The position numbers were made by a program, and so were the translations under genes. Below are positions 27,243 to 35,672 of a stretch of DNA of 64,000 nucleotides, one piece after another (the stretch's first letter is position 1; each line of letters opens with the position of its first letter). The stretch is from contig JACQBC010000036.1 in assembly GCA_016194635.1 (NCBI GenBank), positions 1-64,000 on the forward strand. The letters run 5' to 3'. The stretch comes from Gammaproteobacteria bacterium. Its GTDB lineage: Bacteria > Pseudomonadota > Gammaproteobacteria > UBA6429 > Thiohalophilaceae. Below the pieces are notes generated by a model, which did not search any database, had not been told where the DNA came from, and saw nothing but the letters and a program-made list of their open reading frames with translations.

Positions 27243-27791
27243 TCAGTAAAACGGCTTATCCGGGGTCGCCGTGTAACGCGCCACCGCACCCAGAATTTCG
27301 TGCGCAGCGGCCTTGGCGTCGCCCCAGCCGGCAACCTTCACCCATTTGCCGTCTTCCAGATCTTTGTAGTGCTCAAAAAAATGTTTGATCTGTCCCAGCA
27401 GTTGCTGCGGTAGATCCGTGGGACCTTGCACCTGGCGGTACAGGGTACAGACCTTGTCGATCGGTACCGCCAGGATCTTGGCATCGGGGCCTTTTTCATC
27501 GGCCATGTTTAGCACCCCCACGGGACGGCAGCGCACCACCGCGCCACTGATCAAGGGAATGGGGGCTATCACCAATACATCGACGGGATCGCCGTCTTCG
27601 GACAGGGTCTTGGGGATATAACCGTAATTACACGGGTAGTGCATGGCGGTATTCATAAACCGGTCCACGAACATCGCCCCGGTGGCTTTATCGACCTCGT
27701 ATTTCACCGGGTCACTGTGGGAAGGGATTTCGATAATCACGTTAACATCCTCCGGGACGTTTGAGCCCGGACCAACCCGATCCAAATTCAT
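27243..27791 (-). CDS. ppa: Soluble inorganic pyrophosphatase
   Basis: A 182-residue family I pyrophosphatase. The signature DGDPVDVLV and the conserved [13 protein letters not shown] and [13 protein letters not shown] segments are present. It removes PPi from biosynthetic reactions in the cytoplasm. It is transcribed with the metallophosphoesterase and lies close to the PPi-driven pump hppA, so the cell has both dissipative and energy-conserving PPi hydrolysis. Length is close to the E. coli enzyme. Confidence 0.95.
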   Translation of the reverse strand: MNLDRVGPGSNVPEDVNVIIEIPSHSDPVKYEVDKATGAMFVDRFMNTAMHYPCNYGYIPKTLSEDGDPVDVLVIAPIPLISGAVVRCRPVGVLNMADEKGPDAKILAVPIDKVCTLYRQVQGPTDLPQQLLGQIKHFFEHYKDLEDGKWVKVAGWGDAKAAAHEILGAVARYTATPDKPFY

Positions 27792-28054
27792 AATTGAAGC
27801 CTTTGTGAAAACGCATGCGGACTATTGAAGAAGCTGGGTATTTTACCAGCAGCTCCGACCAAGATGCACCCGCGTGAGGGAATATTGGCTATTTCGCCAC
27901 TAGCTCCTTCGGGGTAGAGACGCCGGCCAGTGATCTCAAACGCAAAAATCCGCGACAAAAACCAAAACAGCAGTGAAAATAATCCTCTACACTTGATTTC
28001 GCACACAAAATTTCATTGACTTGGGCTGCATGGGTGATCTAGTTTTACTACTCC

Positions 28055-28107
28055 AGGTGAATGCGCTCGGTGTGGTGCTACGGCCCAGGCGTATTATTCA
28101 TTCACCT
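28055..28107 (+). promoter_or_regulatory. Inverted repeat in the adk leader; divergent intergenic region
   Basis: The 377-bp gap between ppa and adk (27792-28168) contains AGGTGAATG (28055-28063) and its perfect complement CATTCACCT (28099-28107), 35 bp apart. TTGACT at 28016-28021 could be a -35 box. I see no further gene here. A role for the repeat in adk expression is possible but unsupported. Confidence 0.3.
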
Positions 28108-28168
28108 TAAGCGTTGTTCACTGTTGGTGGACAACATCGCAAACTTCGGTATGGAGCGAGAATAAAAA

Positions 28169-29077
28169 ATGAGAATCGTATTAATCGGTGCCCCAGGTGG
28201 GGGCAAAGGCACGCAGGCCAAGATGCTGATCGAGAAGTACGGCATTCCGCAGATATCCACCGGTGATTTATTACGCGAGGCCGTTGCGGCCGGATCACCC
28301 CTGGGCATGCGCGCTAAGCAGGCGATGGATGCGGGACAGCTGGTTTCCGATGATATCGTCTTAGACATGATCCGTGAACGGTTGGCCAAGCCCGATGCCA
28401 AGAAGGGTTTTATCCTCGACGGTTTCCCGCGCAACCTGGCGCAGGCCGGGGCACTGGACAAAATGCTGGAAAAGATCGGTGGCGGGTTACAAACCGCGTT
28501 ACACCTCGACGTGGATTTTGACGTATTAATGAAACGGTTGACCGGCCGTCGTACCTGTACCGCCTGTGGTCAAATGTACAATGTGTATTTCGGTCCATCG
28601 CGTGTGGAGGGTGTGTGCGATAAATGCGGCGGTAAACTGATGCAACGTTCCGATGATAACGAGGCTACCATCGGCAACCGCCTCAAGGTTTATGAAAACC
28701 AAACCGCGCCGTTGATCGATTATTACCGTAAACAGGGCAAGTTGCGCACGGTGCAAGGCTTGGGCGAGATCAAGGGTATTTTCAACAGCATTGTGAAGGT
28801 GTTAGAGAGTTTGCCCAGCGCCAAATCGGCGGTGGCTAAATCCCCCGCCGCCCCGGCTAAAAAGAAAACGGCCAAGAAGAAGGCCGGTAAGAAAAAGGCC
28901 GGTAAGAAAAAAGTCGCCAAAAAAGCCGGCAAGAAAAAAGCCAAAAAAACCGCTAAGGGCAAGCCCAAGGCGGCGAAGAAAAAGGCCGGTAAGAAGAAAC
29001 CCGCCAAGTCGGCCAAGGTTAAGAAGAAAGGTAAAAAGAAGGGTAAGAAAAAGAATAAGAAAAAGGGCAAGAAATAA
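28169..29077 (+). CDS. adk: Adenylate kinase with long lysine-rich C-terminal tail
   Basis: A 302-residue protein; Adk is normally about 215. Residues 1-215 are a complete adenylate kinase: P-loop GAPGGGKGT (8-16), DGFPRNLAQA, and a zinc-type LID with Cys130, Cys133, Cys150 and Cys153. Residues 216-302 are almost only Lys, Ala and Gly (repeats of KKKAGKKK and KKAGKKKAKK), like histone H1 tails or AlgP. The tail is encoded in frame with no stop, and a terminator follows at 29111, so it is not a sequencing artefact of a separate gene. It may bind nucleic acid, ribosomes or polyphosphate. Confidence 0.93.
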   Translation: MRIVLIGAPGGGKGTQAKMLIEKYGIPQISTGDLLREAVAAGSPLGMRAKQAMDAGQLVSDDIVLDMIRERLAKPDAKKGFILDGFPRNLAQAGALDKMLEKIGGGLQTALHLDVDFDVLMKRLTGRRTCTACGQMYNVYFGPSRVEGVCDKCGGKLMQRSDDNEATIGNRLKVYENQTAPLIDYYRKQGKLRTVQGLGEIKGIFNSIVKVLESLPSAKSAVAKSPAAPAKKKTAKKKAGKKKAGKKKVAKKAGKKKAKKTAKGKPKAAKKKAGKKKPAKSAKVKKKGKKKGKKKNKKKGKK

Positions 29078-29110
29078 ATTAAGCCCAAGGCCGTTAACGC
29101 GATGGCTACA

Positions 29111-29137
29111 AAAAAGGCGGGTTTTCCCGCCTTTTTT
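29111..29137 (+). terminator. Rho-independent terminator after adk
   Basis: AAAAAGGCGGG (29111-29121) pairs with CCCGCCTTTTT (29126-29136) around the loop TTTT, with a T run on the plus strand and an A run on the other. The cardiolipin-synthase stop is at 29136-29138 on the opposite strand, so the hairpin could serve both convergent genes. Confidence 0.88.
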
Positions 29138-30308
29138 ATTTGTCGTGGCGGTGGTGCTGGGTCAGCCAATAACCAACCCAGTGAATGATTAACACCTTAT
29201 AACCGTGCCAGATTTCGCGCCAATGTTGCCGCCAAGGCCGTTGCCGCCACAGCTGCAAGGAAATAGGTTTGCTATTGGCGAAATCTTGTTGGAATAACTC
29301 CATTACCCGTTGGGTGAAAACGGCATCCTGGATGGCGACATTGGCATCGTGGTTCCAACGTTGATTCCAGCGATCTAAATTACTCGAACCGATCGACACC
29401 CAATTGTCACAGAGGATCAATTTAGCGTGGATAAAACGCGGCTGGTATTCAAAAATCTGTACCCCGGCGTATAACAGGCGCAGGTAATGGCGGCGTGCCA
29501 CGTGGGTAATCCACGGATGATCGTTATATTCACCCGGTAATAACAACCGTACGTCAACACCGCGACGCGCGGCGGCGCGTAACTGTCGGCGTAGTTTGTG
29601 GGTGGTGACAAAATACGGTGTGGCGATCCAGATCCGTTGCCGGGATTTTTTGATCTGGCTGACCGCGGCACGGATGATTTCATTGTTGAGCAGACCATCG
29701 GCCAGTTGTACCTGCCCAGGTTGTGTCGCTGCGACCGGTTTAAACACGCTGTTAGGCATCAACGGGATTTGGCCGGTCGCCTGTTGCCAAGCCCGTGTGA
29801 AGGCATGGTGCCAGTCCGCAACCACCGCGCCTTGCATCTTCACCACCACATCATGCCAGGCCGGTAGATTATCCGACGGGTACATAAAACTATCTGCCAG
29901 CCCGGCACCGCCGACGAACGCGGTTTGACCATCAATGATCAGTAATTTACGGTGGTCGCGCCGCAGACTTTGGTATAACGCCGACCAGCGAAACGGATTA
30001 TAAAAATGGCAGTGCAACGCAGATTGCAGCAAACGTTGCCGATCCGCGGGGGATAGGGCGCGTGCGCCATAGTCATCGAGCAAGATATAGACCTGTACCC
30101 CACGCCGTACTGCGCCCTGTATGGCCTCCACGAATTGCGTCACTACCCGTCCGGAAACCACCAGGTATTGTTCGAGCAGGATACTGTGTTGCGCGTGCTG
30201 GATCTGCGCCAACATATCGGGATAAAACTGCTGCCCGTCGATGAATAATTCAAAGCGATTATTGGCTCGCCAGGGAAATTGATAACGCGGCGTGGTGGTG
30301 AATATCAT
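29136..30308 (-). CDS. Phospholipase-D-family cardiolipin synthase (ClsB-like)
   Basis: A 390-residue membrane-associated enzyme making cardiolipin. Both HKD motifs are visible: HRKLLIIDGQTAFVGGAG (about residue 118) and HAKLILCDNWVSIGSSNLD (about 295). There is no N-terminal double transmembrane segment, which fits ClsB rather than ClsA. ATGA overlap with RNase D upstream means co-translation. Its 3' end overlaps the adk terminator. Confidence 0.85.
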   Translation of the reverse strand: MIFTTTPRYQFPWRANNRFELFIDGQQFYPDMLAQIQHAQHSILLEQYLVVSGRVVTQFVEAIQGAVRRGVQVYILLDDYGARALSPADRQRLLQSALHCHFYNPFRWSALYQSLRRDHRKLLIIDGQTAFVGGAGLADSFMYPSDNLPAWHDVVVKMQGAVVADWHHAFTRAWQQATGQIPLMPNSVFKPVAATQPGQVQLADGLLNNEIIRAAVSQIKKSRQRIWIATPYFVTTHKLRRQLRAAARRGVDVRLLLPGEYNDHPWITHVARRHYLRLLYAGVQIFEYQPRFIHAKLILCDNWVSIGSSNLDRWNQRWNHDANVAIQDAVFTQRVMELFQQDFANSKPISLQLWRQRPWRQHWREIWHGYKVLIIHWVGYWLTQHHRHDK

Positions 30309-31450
30309 CCCTGCGGTAGCGGCGCGGGCAGTGGCAGCAGCTGCGCGGGGAGCATGGATTCAATCGCCTTACCCGCCAATTCATAACGCCAGCCGCTGAA
30401 CAGGGCAATCGGCGCTTGTTGGGTAATCAGCCGTTCGAGTTCTTTGCGGGTTGCGAGTAACGATGTTGTAATCTGCTGTTGTTGCGCAATCTCGCGTAAG
30501 CGTTGGGTGATAGTACCGAGCAGGGTTTTTTGCGCATTGCTAAGGGCATCACGGGCTTGGGGCACCGGCCAGTGGGTCGAGGGTAACGCCAGGGCCTGGG
30601 CGATCCGTTGCAAAATCACCGCGGCATGGCGTTCCACCAAACCGGCGGGTAATTGTCCCATCTGACGCAAGGCCGCCAGGTGGGTGGGGGCCTGTTGGGC
30701 CAGGGCAATGAGTTGTTCATCACGCAACACCCACTGGCGTGGACGGTTGCTTTGCTGGGCACGTTCTTCACGCCAACCCGCCAGACTTTGGAGCACGGCT
30801 AATTGTGCCGCGCTGAGATACTGCTGACCGGCGACCGACGACCACAGTGACGCTAAGTTGGGCAGGAAGCCACGGGTATCCTGCAGCCGCAAACACTCGT
30901 TCTGACACCATTCCCACCGGCCTGCCTGTTGTAATCGCTGGCGTAATAAGGGAAATAAAGCGCTCAGATAGCGCACATCATCGGCGGCATAGTGTAGCTG
31001 CGCCTGACTCAAGGGGCGTTGACACCAGTCGGTGCGGGTCTGGCCCTTGGCAAGGGTAATTCCTAAGAAATGTTCGACCAGGGCGGCGTAACTGATCTGC
31101 TCGTGCAAACCCAAGAAACTCGCCGCCAATTGGGTATCCATGATCGGCGTGGGCACAACCTGTAAATGTTGCCACACCACCTCGATGTCTTGGCGCGCGG
31201 CATGTAACACCTTGGTAATGGCCGGGGCGAGCAACAGATTCCGTAATACCTGCAGGTCTGACACGGCGATCGGATCGATACATGCCACCAGGCTCGGGCT
31301 GGCGATTTGGACCAGCCCCAGTTGCGGATAATAGGTTTTTTCGCGAGTGAACTCGGTATCCACCGCCAGGGTATCCGCGTTCGCCAGTTGCTCACAAACT
31401 GTAATGAGCGCGGCGGCGGATTCAACAAAAACAAATTCGGTTTCGGCCAT
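30305..31450 (-). CDS. rnd: Ribonuclease D
   Basis: A 381-residue 3'-5' exoribonuclease for tRNA end maturation. The DEDD residues appear in DTEFTREKTYY, HAARQDIEV and HYAADDVRYL. A HRDC-like C-terminal region follows (from about 205: LQSLAGWREERAQQSNRPRQWVLRDEQL). It is upstream of the cardiolipin synthase gene with a 4-nt overlap. Confidence 0.92.
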   Translation of the reverse strand: MAETEFVFVESAAALITVCEQLANADTLAVDTEFTREKTYYPQLGLVQIASPSLVACIDPIAVSDLQVLRNLLLAPAITKVLHAARQDIEVVWQHLQVVPTPIMDTQLAASFLGLHEQISYAALVEHFLGITLAKGQTRTDWCQRPLSQAQLHYAADDVRYLSALFPLLRQRLQQAGRWEWCQNECLRLQDTRGFLPNLASLWSSVAGQQYLSAAQLAVLQSLAGWREERAQQSNRPRQWVLRDEQLIALAQQAPTHLAALRQMGQLPAGLVERHAAVILQRIAQALALPSTHWPVPQARDALSNAQKTLLGTITQRLREIAQQQQITTSLLATRKELERLITQQAPIALFSGWRYELAGKAIESMLPAQLLPLPAPLPQG

Positions 31451-31502
31451 ACAAGGTGCGGTATCCCAACAGAGTTTTGTGTATTATAAGCCAATCAAAA
31501 AT

Positions 31503-32030
31503 ATGTTTACCTCGTTATTTAAATTGTTTTTGCAAATCATCTTGCTGCGTAAAGGGCCGCAGGACGTGCCGTATTCGCGAGCACTCCTGGGCGGGTTGTT
31601 ATTGGCGGTGCTGGGTTTACAACTGTTTGTGTTATTGGTTCAATCCAAGGAACAACCTGCTGTAAATATTTCGCAGCAGCTGGCGTATATTTTTATGAGT
31701 GCGCTAATTACCTACGGCGGGATTTATTTGATTCTGAGTTTATTACATTACGCTGCTCGCGCCGTGCAAACCATTACGACCATCATTGGGGTGGAACTGA
31801 TATTAGCTCTGTTTGGGTTAACAATGCTGGTAATGCTGTCACTGGCGGGGTTTCCAGCGGTTATTATCACAGTTATACGAATTGTGGTGGTTGTTTGGAA
31901 TTTAGTGGTCGTCGCGCATATTTTTCGGCATGCCTTTTCGATTTCGTTGCAAATGGCCGGTTTAGTAGCGTGTGGTTTCTTATTACTCGAACTAACCTTG
32001 CAATATAAATTTGGAATTTTAGGGAATTAA
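31503..32030 (+). CDS. Hypothetical inner-membrane protein upstream of mpl
   Basis: A 175-residue very hydrophobic protein with about four helices (about 28-48, 62-82, 95-120 and 140-165). I start at the ATG at 31503 (MFTSLFKLFLQIILLRKGPQDVPYS); the longer frame from 31347 is antisense to rnd and not credible. The LFLQIILLRKGPQDVPYS opening is seen in conserved gammaproteobacterial proteins of unknown function (from memory). Its stop is directly followed by the mpl start (TAAATG). Confidence 0.72.
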   Translation: MFTSLFKLFLQIILLRKGPQDVPYSRALLGGLLLAVLGLQLFVLLVQSKEQPAVNISQQLAYIFMSALITYGGIYLILSLLHYAARAVQTITTIIGVELILALFGLTMLVMLSLAGFPAVIITVIRIVVVVWNLVVVAHIFRHAFSISLQMAGLVACGFLLLELTLQYKFGILGN

Positions 32031-33398
32031 ATGCACATCCATATTCTAGGCATCTGCGGTACCTTCATGGCGGGCATCGCGTTACTGGCGCGGGCGCGCG
32101 GGCTGCGTGTCACGGGCTCTGACACTAATGTTTATCCACCAATGAGTACGCAACTGGCGGAGGCGGGCATCGAGGTAGTGTCGGGGTATGACCCCGCACA
32201 GTTAAAACCCGCGCCGGATGTCGTGGTGATCGGCAACGCCCTGTCGCGCACCAATCCGGCGGTGGAATATATTTTGAATAACGGCCTGCGTTATACTTCC
32301 GGACCACAGTGGCTCGCCGAACAGATTTTGCAGGATCGTTGGGTGCTGGCGGTCTCCGGCACCCACGGCAAGACCACCACGGCGAGTATCCTGGCGTGGA
32401 TACTGCAACACAATACACTCCAACCCGGTTATTTGATCGGCGGGATCCCCACTAATTTTAATCAATCCGCGTATCTGGGGCAGTCGCCGTTTTTTGTGGT
32501 CGAGGCGGACGAATACGACACCGCGTTTTTCGATAAACGCTCCAAGTTTATCCATTATCATCCCCGCACCTTGGTGATCAACAATATCGAATTCGATCAC
32601 GCCGATATCTTCGCGGATCTCGCCGCGATTCAAACCCAGTTTCATCATTTGGTGCGTACCGTGCCGGGCAACGGCTTGATCATCCGTCCCGCGCCGCAGC
32701 TAGCGGTGGATGCGGTACTCGAACGCGGCTGCTGGACACCGATCGAAACCGTCGGTCCCACGGGCGATTGGCAAGCACGGTTAGGCGCCGCCGACGGCAG
32801 TGAATTCGAGGTGTGGTTGAAAGGCAAATCCCAGGGCCGTGTAACCTGGAATCAACTCGGATTGCACAATGTCGCCAACGCCTTGGCGGCGGTGGCCGCG
32901 GCGCGGCATGTGGGGGTGCCGGTAGGGAATGCCATCGAGAGTTTATCTCAGTTCAGCGGGGTAAAACGCCGCATGGAGGTGCGCGGCATCATTAATGCCG
33001 TGACGGTCTACGATGATTTTGCCCACCATCCCACCGCCATTGAAACCACCTTGGACGGATTACGCCACAAGGTGGGGACGGCGCGGATCATCGTCGCCCT
33101 CGAACTACGTTCCAATACGATGCGTATGGGCGTACACGCCCAAACCCTGGCGCCGTCGTTACACGGCGCGGATCGCGTGTTGTTGTTTGCACCGCCCAGC
33201 CTGGGTTGGGACACGGGCCCCACCGTCCATCAACTCCATGGCAAGGCCCTGGCCTTTGCTAACACCGACGCCATGCTCGCCAGTCTTACGGCCGAGAGCC
33301 GCGCGGGCGATCATATCGTGATCATGAGTAACGGCGGGTTTGAGAATTTGCACGCCCGGCTATTGGCTGCACTGCAACAGCAGGGGGTTCCGGCATGA
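32031..33398 (+). CDS. mpl: Murein tripeptide ligase Mpl
   Basis: A 455-residue recycling ligase joining UDP-MurNAc to L-Ala-D-Glu-meso-DAP. The N-terminus MHIHILGICGTFMAGIALLAR is the Mpl version of the Mur ligase opening, and SGTHGKTTTASILAW is the ATP-binding loop. VEADEYDTAFFDKRSKF and GVKRRMEVRGIINAVTVYDDFAHHPTA are characteristic. It points to meso-DAP peptidoglycan recycling. Zero-spacing to the preceding membrane gene and ATGA overlap with ubiX indicate an operon. Confidence 0.94.
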   Translation: MHIHILGICGTFMAGIALLARARGLRVTGSDTNVYPPMSTQLAEAGIEVVSGYDPAQLKPAPDVVVIGNALSRTNPAVEYILNNGLRYTSGPQWLAEQILQDRWVLAVSGTHGKTTTASILAWILQHNTLQPGYLIGGIPTNFNQSAYLGQSPFFVVEADEYDTAFFDKRSKFIHYHPRTLVINNIEFDHADIFADLAAIQTQFHHLVRTVPGNGLIIRPAPQLAVDAVLERGCWTPIETVGPTGDWQARLGAADGSEFEVWLKGKSQGRVTWNQLGLHNVANALAAVAAARHVGVPVGNAIESLSQFSGVKRRMEVRGIINAVTVYDDFAHHPTAIETTLDGLRHKVGTARIIVALELRSNTMRMGVHAQTLAPSLHGADRVLLFAPPSLGWDTGPTVHQLHGKALAFANTDAMLASLTAESRAGDHIVIMSNGGFENLHARLLAALQQQGVPA

Positions 33399-34033
33399 TA
33401 CACCAAGCCCCACCGAGCAATCACGATACGATAATCCTGGCCTTCACCGGGGCGTCGGGGGTCGTGTACGGGGTGCGGTTACTGGAGTGCCTGCTCAAGG
33501 CGCAGCGCCGTGTGTACTTGGTATTTTCCAAGGCCGCGCAGATGGTGTTTGCCACCGAGACCGCCTTGGATTTACCCGCCCGCCCGCAGGACATCAAAAC
33601 ATTCTTCGCTGAACGGTTTGCGGCCCATCCCGAGCAGCTCGCGGTGTTCAGCCGCGATGATTGGATGGCGCCGATCGCCAGCGGCTCCCACAGCGCGCGG
33701 GCCATGGTGGTGTGCCCCTGCACCTCGGGTACCTTGGCCGGGATTGCCGCCGGGGTGAGCGATAACTTGATTGAGCGCGCCGCCGACGTGATGCTTAAAG
33801 AACAACGGCAGTTGATCCTGGTACCGCGTGAAATGCCGTTTTCCGCAATCCATCTGGAGAATATGCTCAAACTCGCGCGTTTGGGGGTGACCATCATGCC
33901 GCCGAACCCGGGGTTTTATCAGCGGCCTAAATCCATTGATGATTTAGTGGATTTTGTTGTGGCCCGGTTGCTGGACCATCTGCAGGTGCCGCAGCAATTA
34001 GTACCGCGCTGGGGGCAGACAACATTTTCTTAA
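33395..34033 (+). CDS. ubiX: Flavin prenyltransferase UbiX
   Basis: A 212-residue enzyme that prenylates FMN to make the cofactor of UbiD-type decarboxylases in ubiquinone synthesis. FTGASGVVYGVRLLECLL, CPCTSGTLAGIAAGVSDNLIERAADV and REMPFSAIHLENMLKL are the conserved blocks. The start overlaps the mpl stop by 4 nt. A ubiD gene is not in this window. Confidence 0.95.
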   Translation: MIHQAPPSNHDTIILAFTGASGVVYGVRLLECLLKAQRRVYLVFSKAAQMVFATETALDLPARPQDIKTFFAERFAAHPEQLAVFSRDDWMAPIASGSHSARAMVVCPCTSGTLAGIAAGVSDNLIERAADVMLKEQRQLILVPREMPFSAIHLENMLKLARLGVTIMPPNPGFYQRPKSIDDLVDFVVARLLDHLQVPQQLVPRWGQTTFS

Positions 34034-34157
34034 GCTTCTATTCTGGATAATGCCGGGCCACCCGCAAAGTTTGGCGTAATTTAGCCTAAAATAGATTGCA
34101 AACTAGGCCCCAGGGGTCTACAACTAAGATACTTAAGTCGACGTAGTCTGAAGAATC

Positions 34158-34742
34158 ATGGCAGTCACTATTCCGCTCTTTCCCTTAAATACTGTGTTGT
34201 TTCCCGGCGGTGTCTTGCCCTTGCGGGTATTCGAACCGCGTTATCTCGACATGGTCAGTACCTCGTTACGCTCCAATACCGCTATCGGCGTGGTCTTGAT
34301 CCGCGAAGGCCGCGAAGTCGGCCCGGCGCCCAAAACCCATCTGATCGGCACCCTGGGCGAGATTTGTTATTTTAATACGCGCCACGACGGCCTGCTCGGC
34401 GTGACCTTACGCGGCACGCAACGCTTTCGGATCCTCAGCAGTAGTGTCCAAGCTGATCAATTGATTCTGGCCGAGGTTGAACCGTTGGATAATGTCGCGC
34501 CTTACGTATTGCCGCATAAATACACGGCGATGGAAGAACTGCTTCGCAAGATCCTTGCCCAATTGGAACCGCCATACTCCACCATGCCCGTGCAATACGA
34601 CGACCTGGAATGGGTAAGCGCGCGTTTATGCGAACTGTTGCCCATGCCATTGTCCTTCAAGCAAGAATTATTGCAACTCGATGATACCGCGGAACGCATC
34701 CAGCGTTTGCATTTACATCTGCACCAACTCGAAACAGCGTAA
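34158..34742 (+). CDS. LON-protease N-terminal substrate-binding domain protein
   Basis: A 194-residue protein equivalent to the N-terminal LAN/LON domain alone. IPLFPLNTVLFPGGVLPLRVFEPRYLDMV is the diagnostic beginning. No ATPase or protease domain follows. Such stand-alone proteins are common in Gammaproteobacteria and their function is unclear. An IS fragment starts right after its stop. Confidence 0.88.
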   Translation: MAVTIPLFPLNTVLFPGGVLPLRVFEPRYLDMVSTSLRSNTAIGVVLIREGREVGPAPKTHLIGTLGEICYFNTRHDGLLGVTLRGTQRFRILSSSVQADQLILAEVEPLDNVAPYVLPHKYTAMEELLRKILAQLEPPYSTMPVQYDDLEWVSARLCELLPMPLSFKQELLQLDDTAERIQRLHLHLHQLETA

Positions 34743-34868
34743 CTGTTTGCTGCGCGCCTTGGTCAACAACTCATTATCCTGCAGTGAACACATGCCTAGG
34801 ATAGAATGTCGGCGTTTTACATTGTAATAATGGGCTATGTAGTCGGTCGCGATTTTTTCAGCATGTCA
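34743..34868 (-). pseudogene. C-terminal fragment of an IS3-family transposase (OrfB)
   Basis: Read on the minus strand, 34866 to 34743 encodes AEKIATDYIAHYYNVKRRHS and ILG, the typical end of an IS3-family rve transposase. A stop lies just upstream in that frame, so only about 40 residues remain. The frame runs on leftward into the LON-domain gene without its own stop. The catalytic DDE part is missing. It is a decayed insertion. Confidence 0.65.
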
Positions 34869-34911
34869 TCGTATCGCTGCTTTTCCTATGTAAAGAGATG
34901 CGTCAATAAAA

Positions 34912-35008
34912 TGATCTTCCCCCGAAATAGTAGACACTCCGAAAGGAGAAAATCAACACTATACCACTGAGGCGAAGAATGAAACAAAACAGAAAGATGA
35001 ATAACTGA
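34912..35008 (+). mobile_element. Possible IS3-type left-end remnant
   Basis: TGATCTTCCCCCGAAATAGT (34912-34931), followed by AGACACTCCGAAAGGAG, resembles the left end plus orfA leader of some IS3-family elements (from memory). The coding part breaks after a few codons. Orientation is opposite to the transposase fragment next to it, so this is not one simple insertion. The rest of 34869-35070 holds no gene. Confidence 0.35.
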
Positions 35009-35011
35009 AAC

Positions 35012-35059
35012 TCACCACGTCCTAATCTACCAAAGTGGAGACGGCCCCACTCGTGGTGA
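35012..35059. terminator. Hairpin at the 3' end of the TMEM175-like gene
   Basis: TCACCACG (35012-35019) pairs with CGTGGTGA (35052-35059), with an inner AGTGG/CCACT stem. It is 12 bp beyond the stop of the minus-strand channel gene. There is no strong T run on the minus side, so terminator function is uncertain. Confidence 0.4.
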
Positions 35060-35070
35060 CCTAATTGTAT

Positions 35071-35649
35071 TTACTGCCACGTCACCACCCGCTCAATGCG
35101 CCGATCCGGTATCAGCCACAATGCGGCGACGACAATATTCAAGCCGAACGCCAACCAGGATTTCCAAAACGCCAGCGGGATGGCGATCAGATACACTACG
35201 ATGGAAATTTTACCCTTGAAGTCTTTACCAACCGCGGTGGCCAGGTGGGAGGTTGGGCCGTGGGTGGTGATGATGGCGCGGGACAAAATATAATAGGCGA
35301 TGGCGGCGCACATGAACACGCTACTGTATACCGCCACCGGTAGGGCGCTAAAGTGATTTTCGCCTACCCAATTGGTGACAAACGGAATCAGCGATAGCCA
35401 AAACAGTAAATGCAAGTTCGCCCACAAGATACGCGCGTTGACGTGGTTGACGGTGTGTAACAGGTGATGGTGGTTGTTCCAATAAATTCCGACGTAGATA
35501 AAACTCAATATATAACTGATAAACACGGGGGCCAAGTGCTGCAAGGCGGCGAGTTTATCGCTGTGCGGAACCTTCATTTCCAGCACCATGATGGTAATGA
35601 TAATGGCGATCACACCATCGCTGAAGGCTTCGAGTCGTTGTTTGCCCAT
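35071..35649 (-). CDS. TMEM175-family (DUF1211) potassium channel-like protein
   Basis: A 192-residue membrane protein with about six helices. EAFSDGVIAIIITIMVLEMKVP contains the RxxxFSDG filter-helix signature of the family, where bacterial members form K+ channels lacking the usual TVGYG filter. YWNNHHHLLHTVNHVNARILWANLHLLFWLSLIPF is the conserved second block. It stands alone between the IS remnant and a JmjC-like gene. Confidence 0.88.
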   Translation of the reverse strand: MGKQRLEAFSDGVIAIIITIMVLEMKVPHSDKLAALQHLAPVFISYILSFIYVGIYWNNHHHLLHTVNHVNARILWANLHLLFWLSLIPFVTNWVGENHFSALPVAVYSSVFMCAAIAYYILSRAIITTHGPTSHLATAVGKDFKGKISIVVYLIAIPLAFWKSWLAFGLNIVVAALWLIPDRRIERVVTWQ

Positions 35650-35672
35650 GGGTAATCCTGTTTGATAAATAG

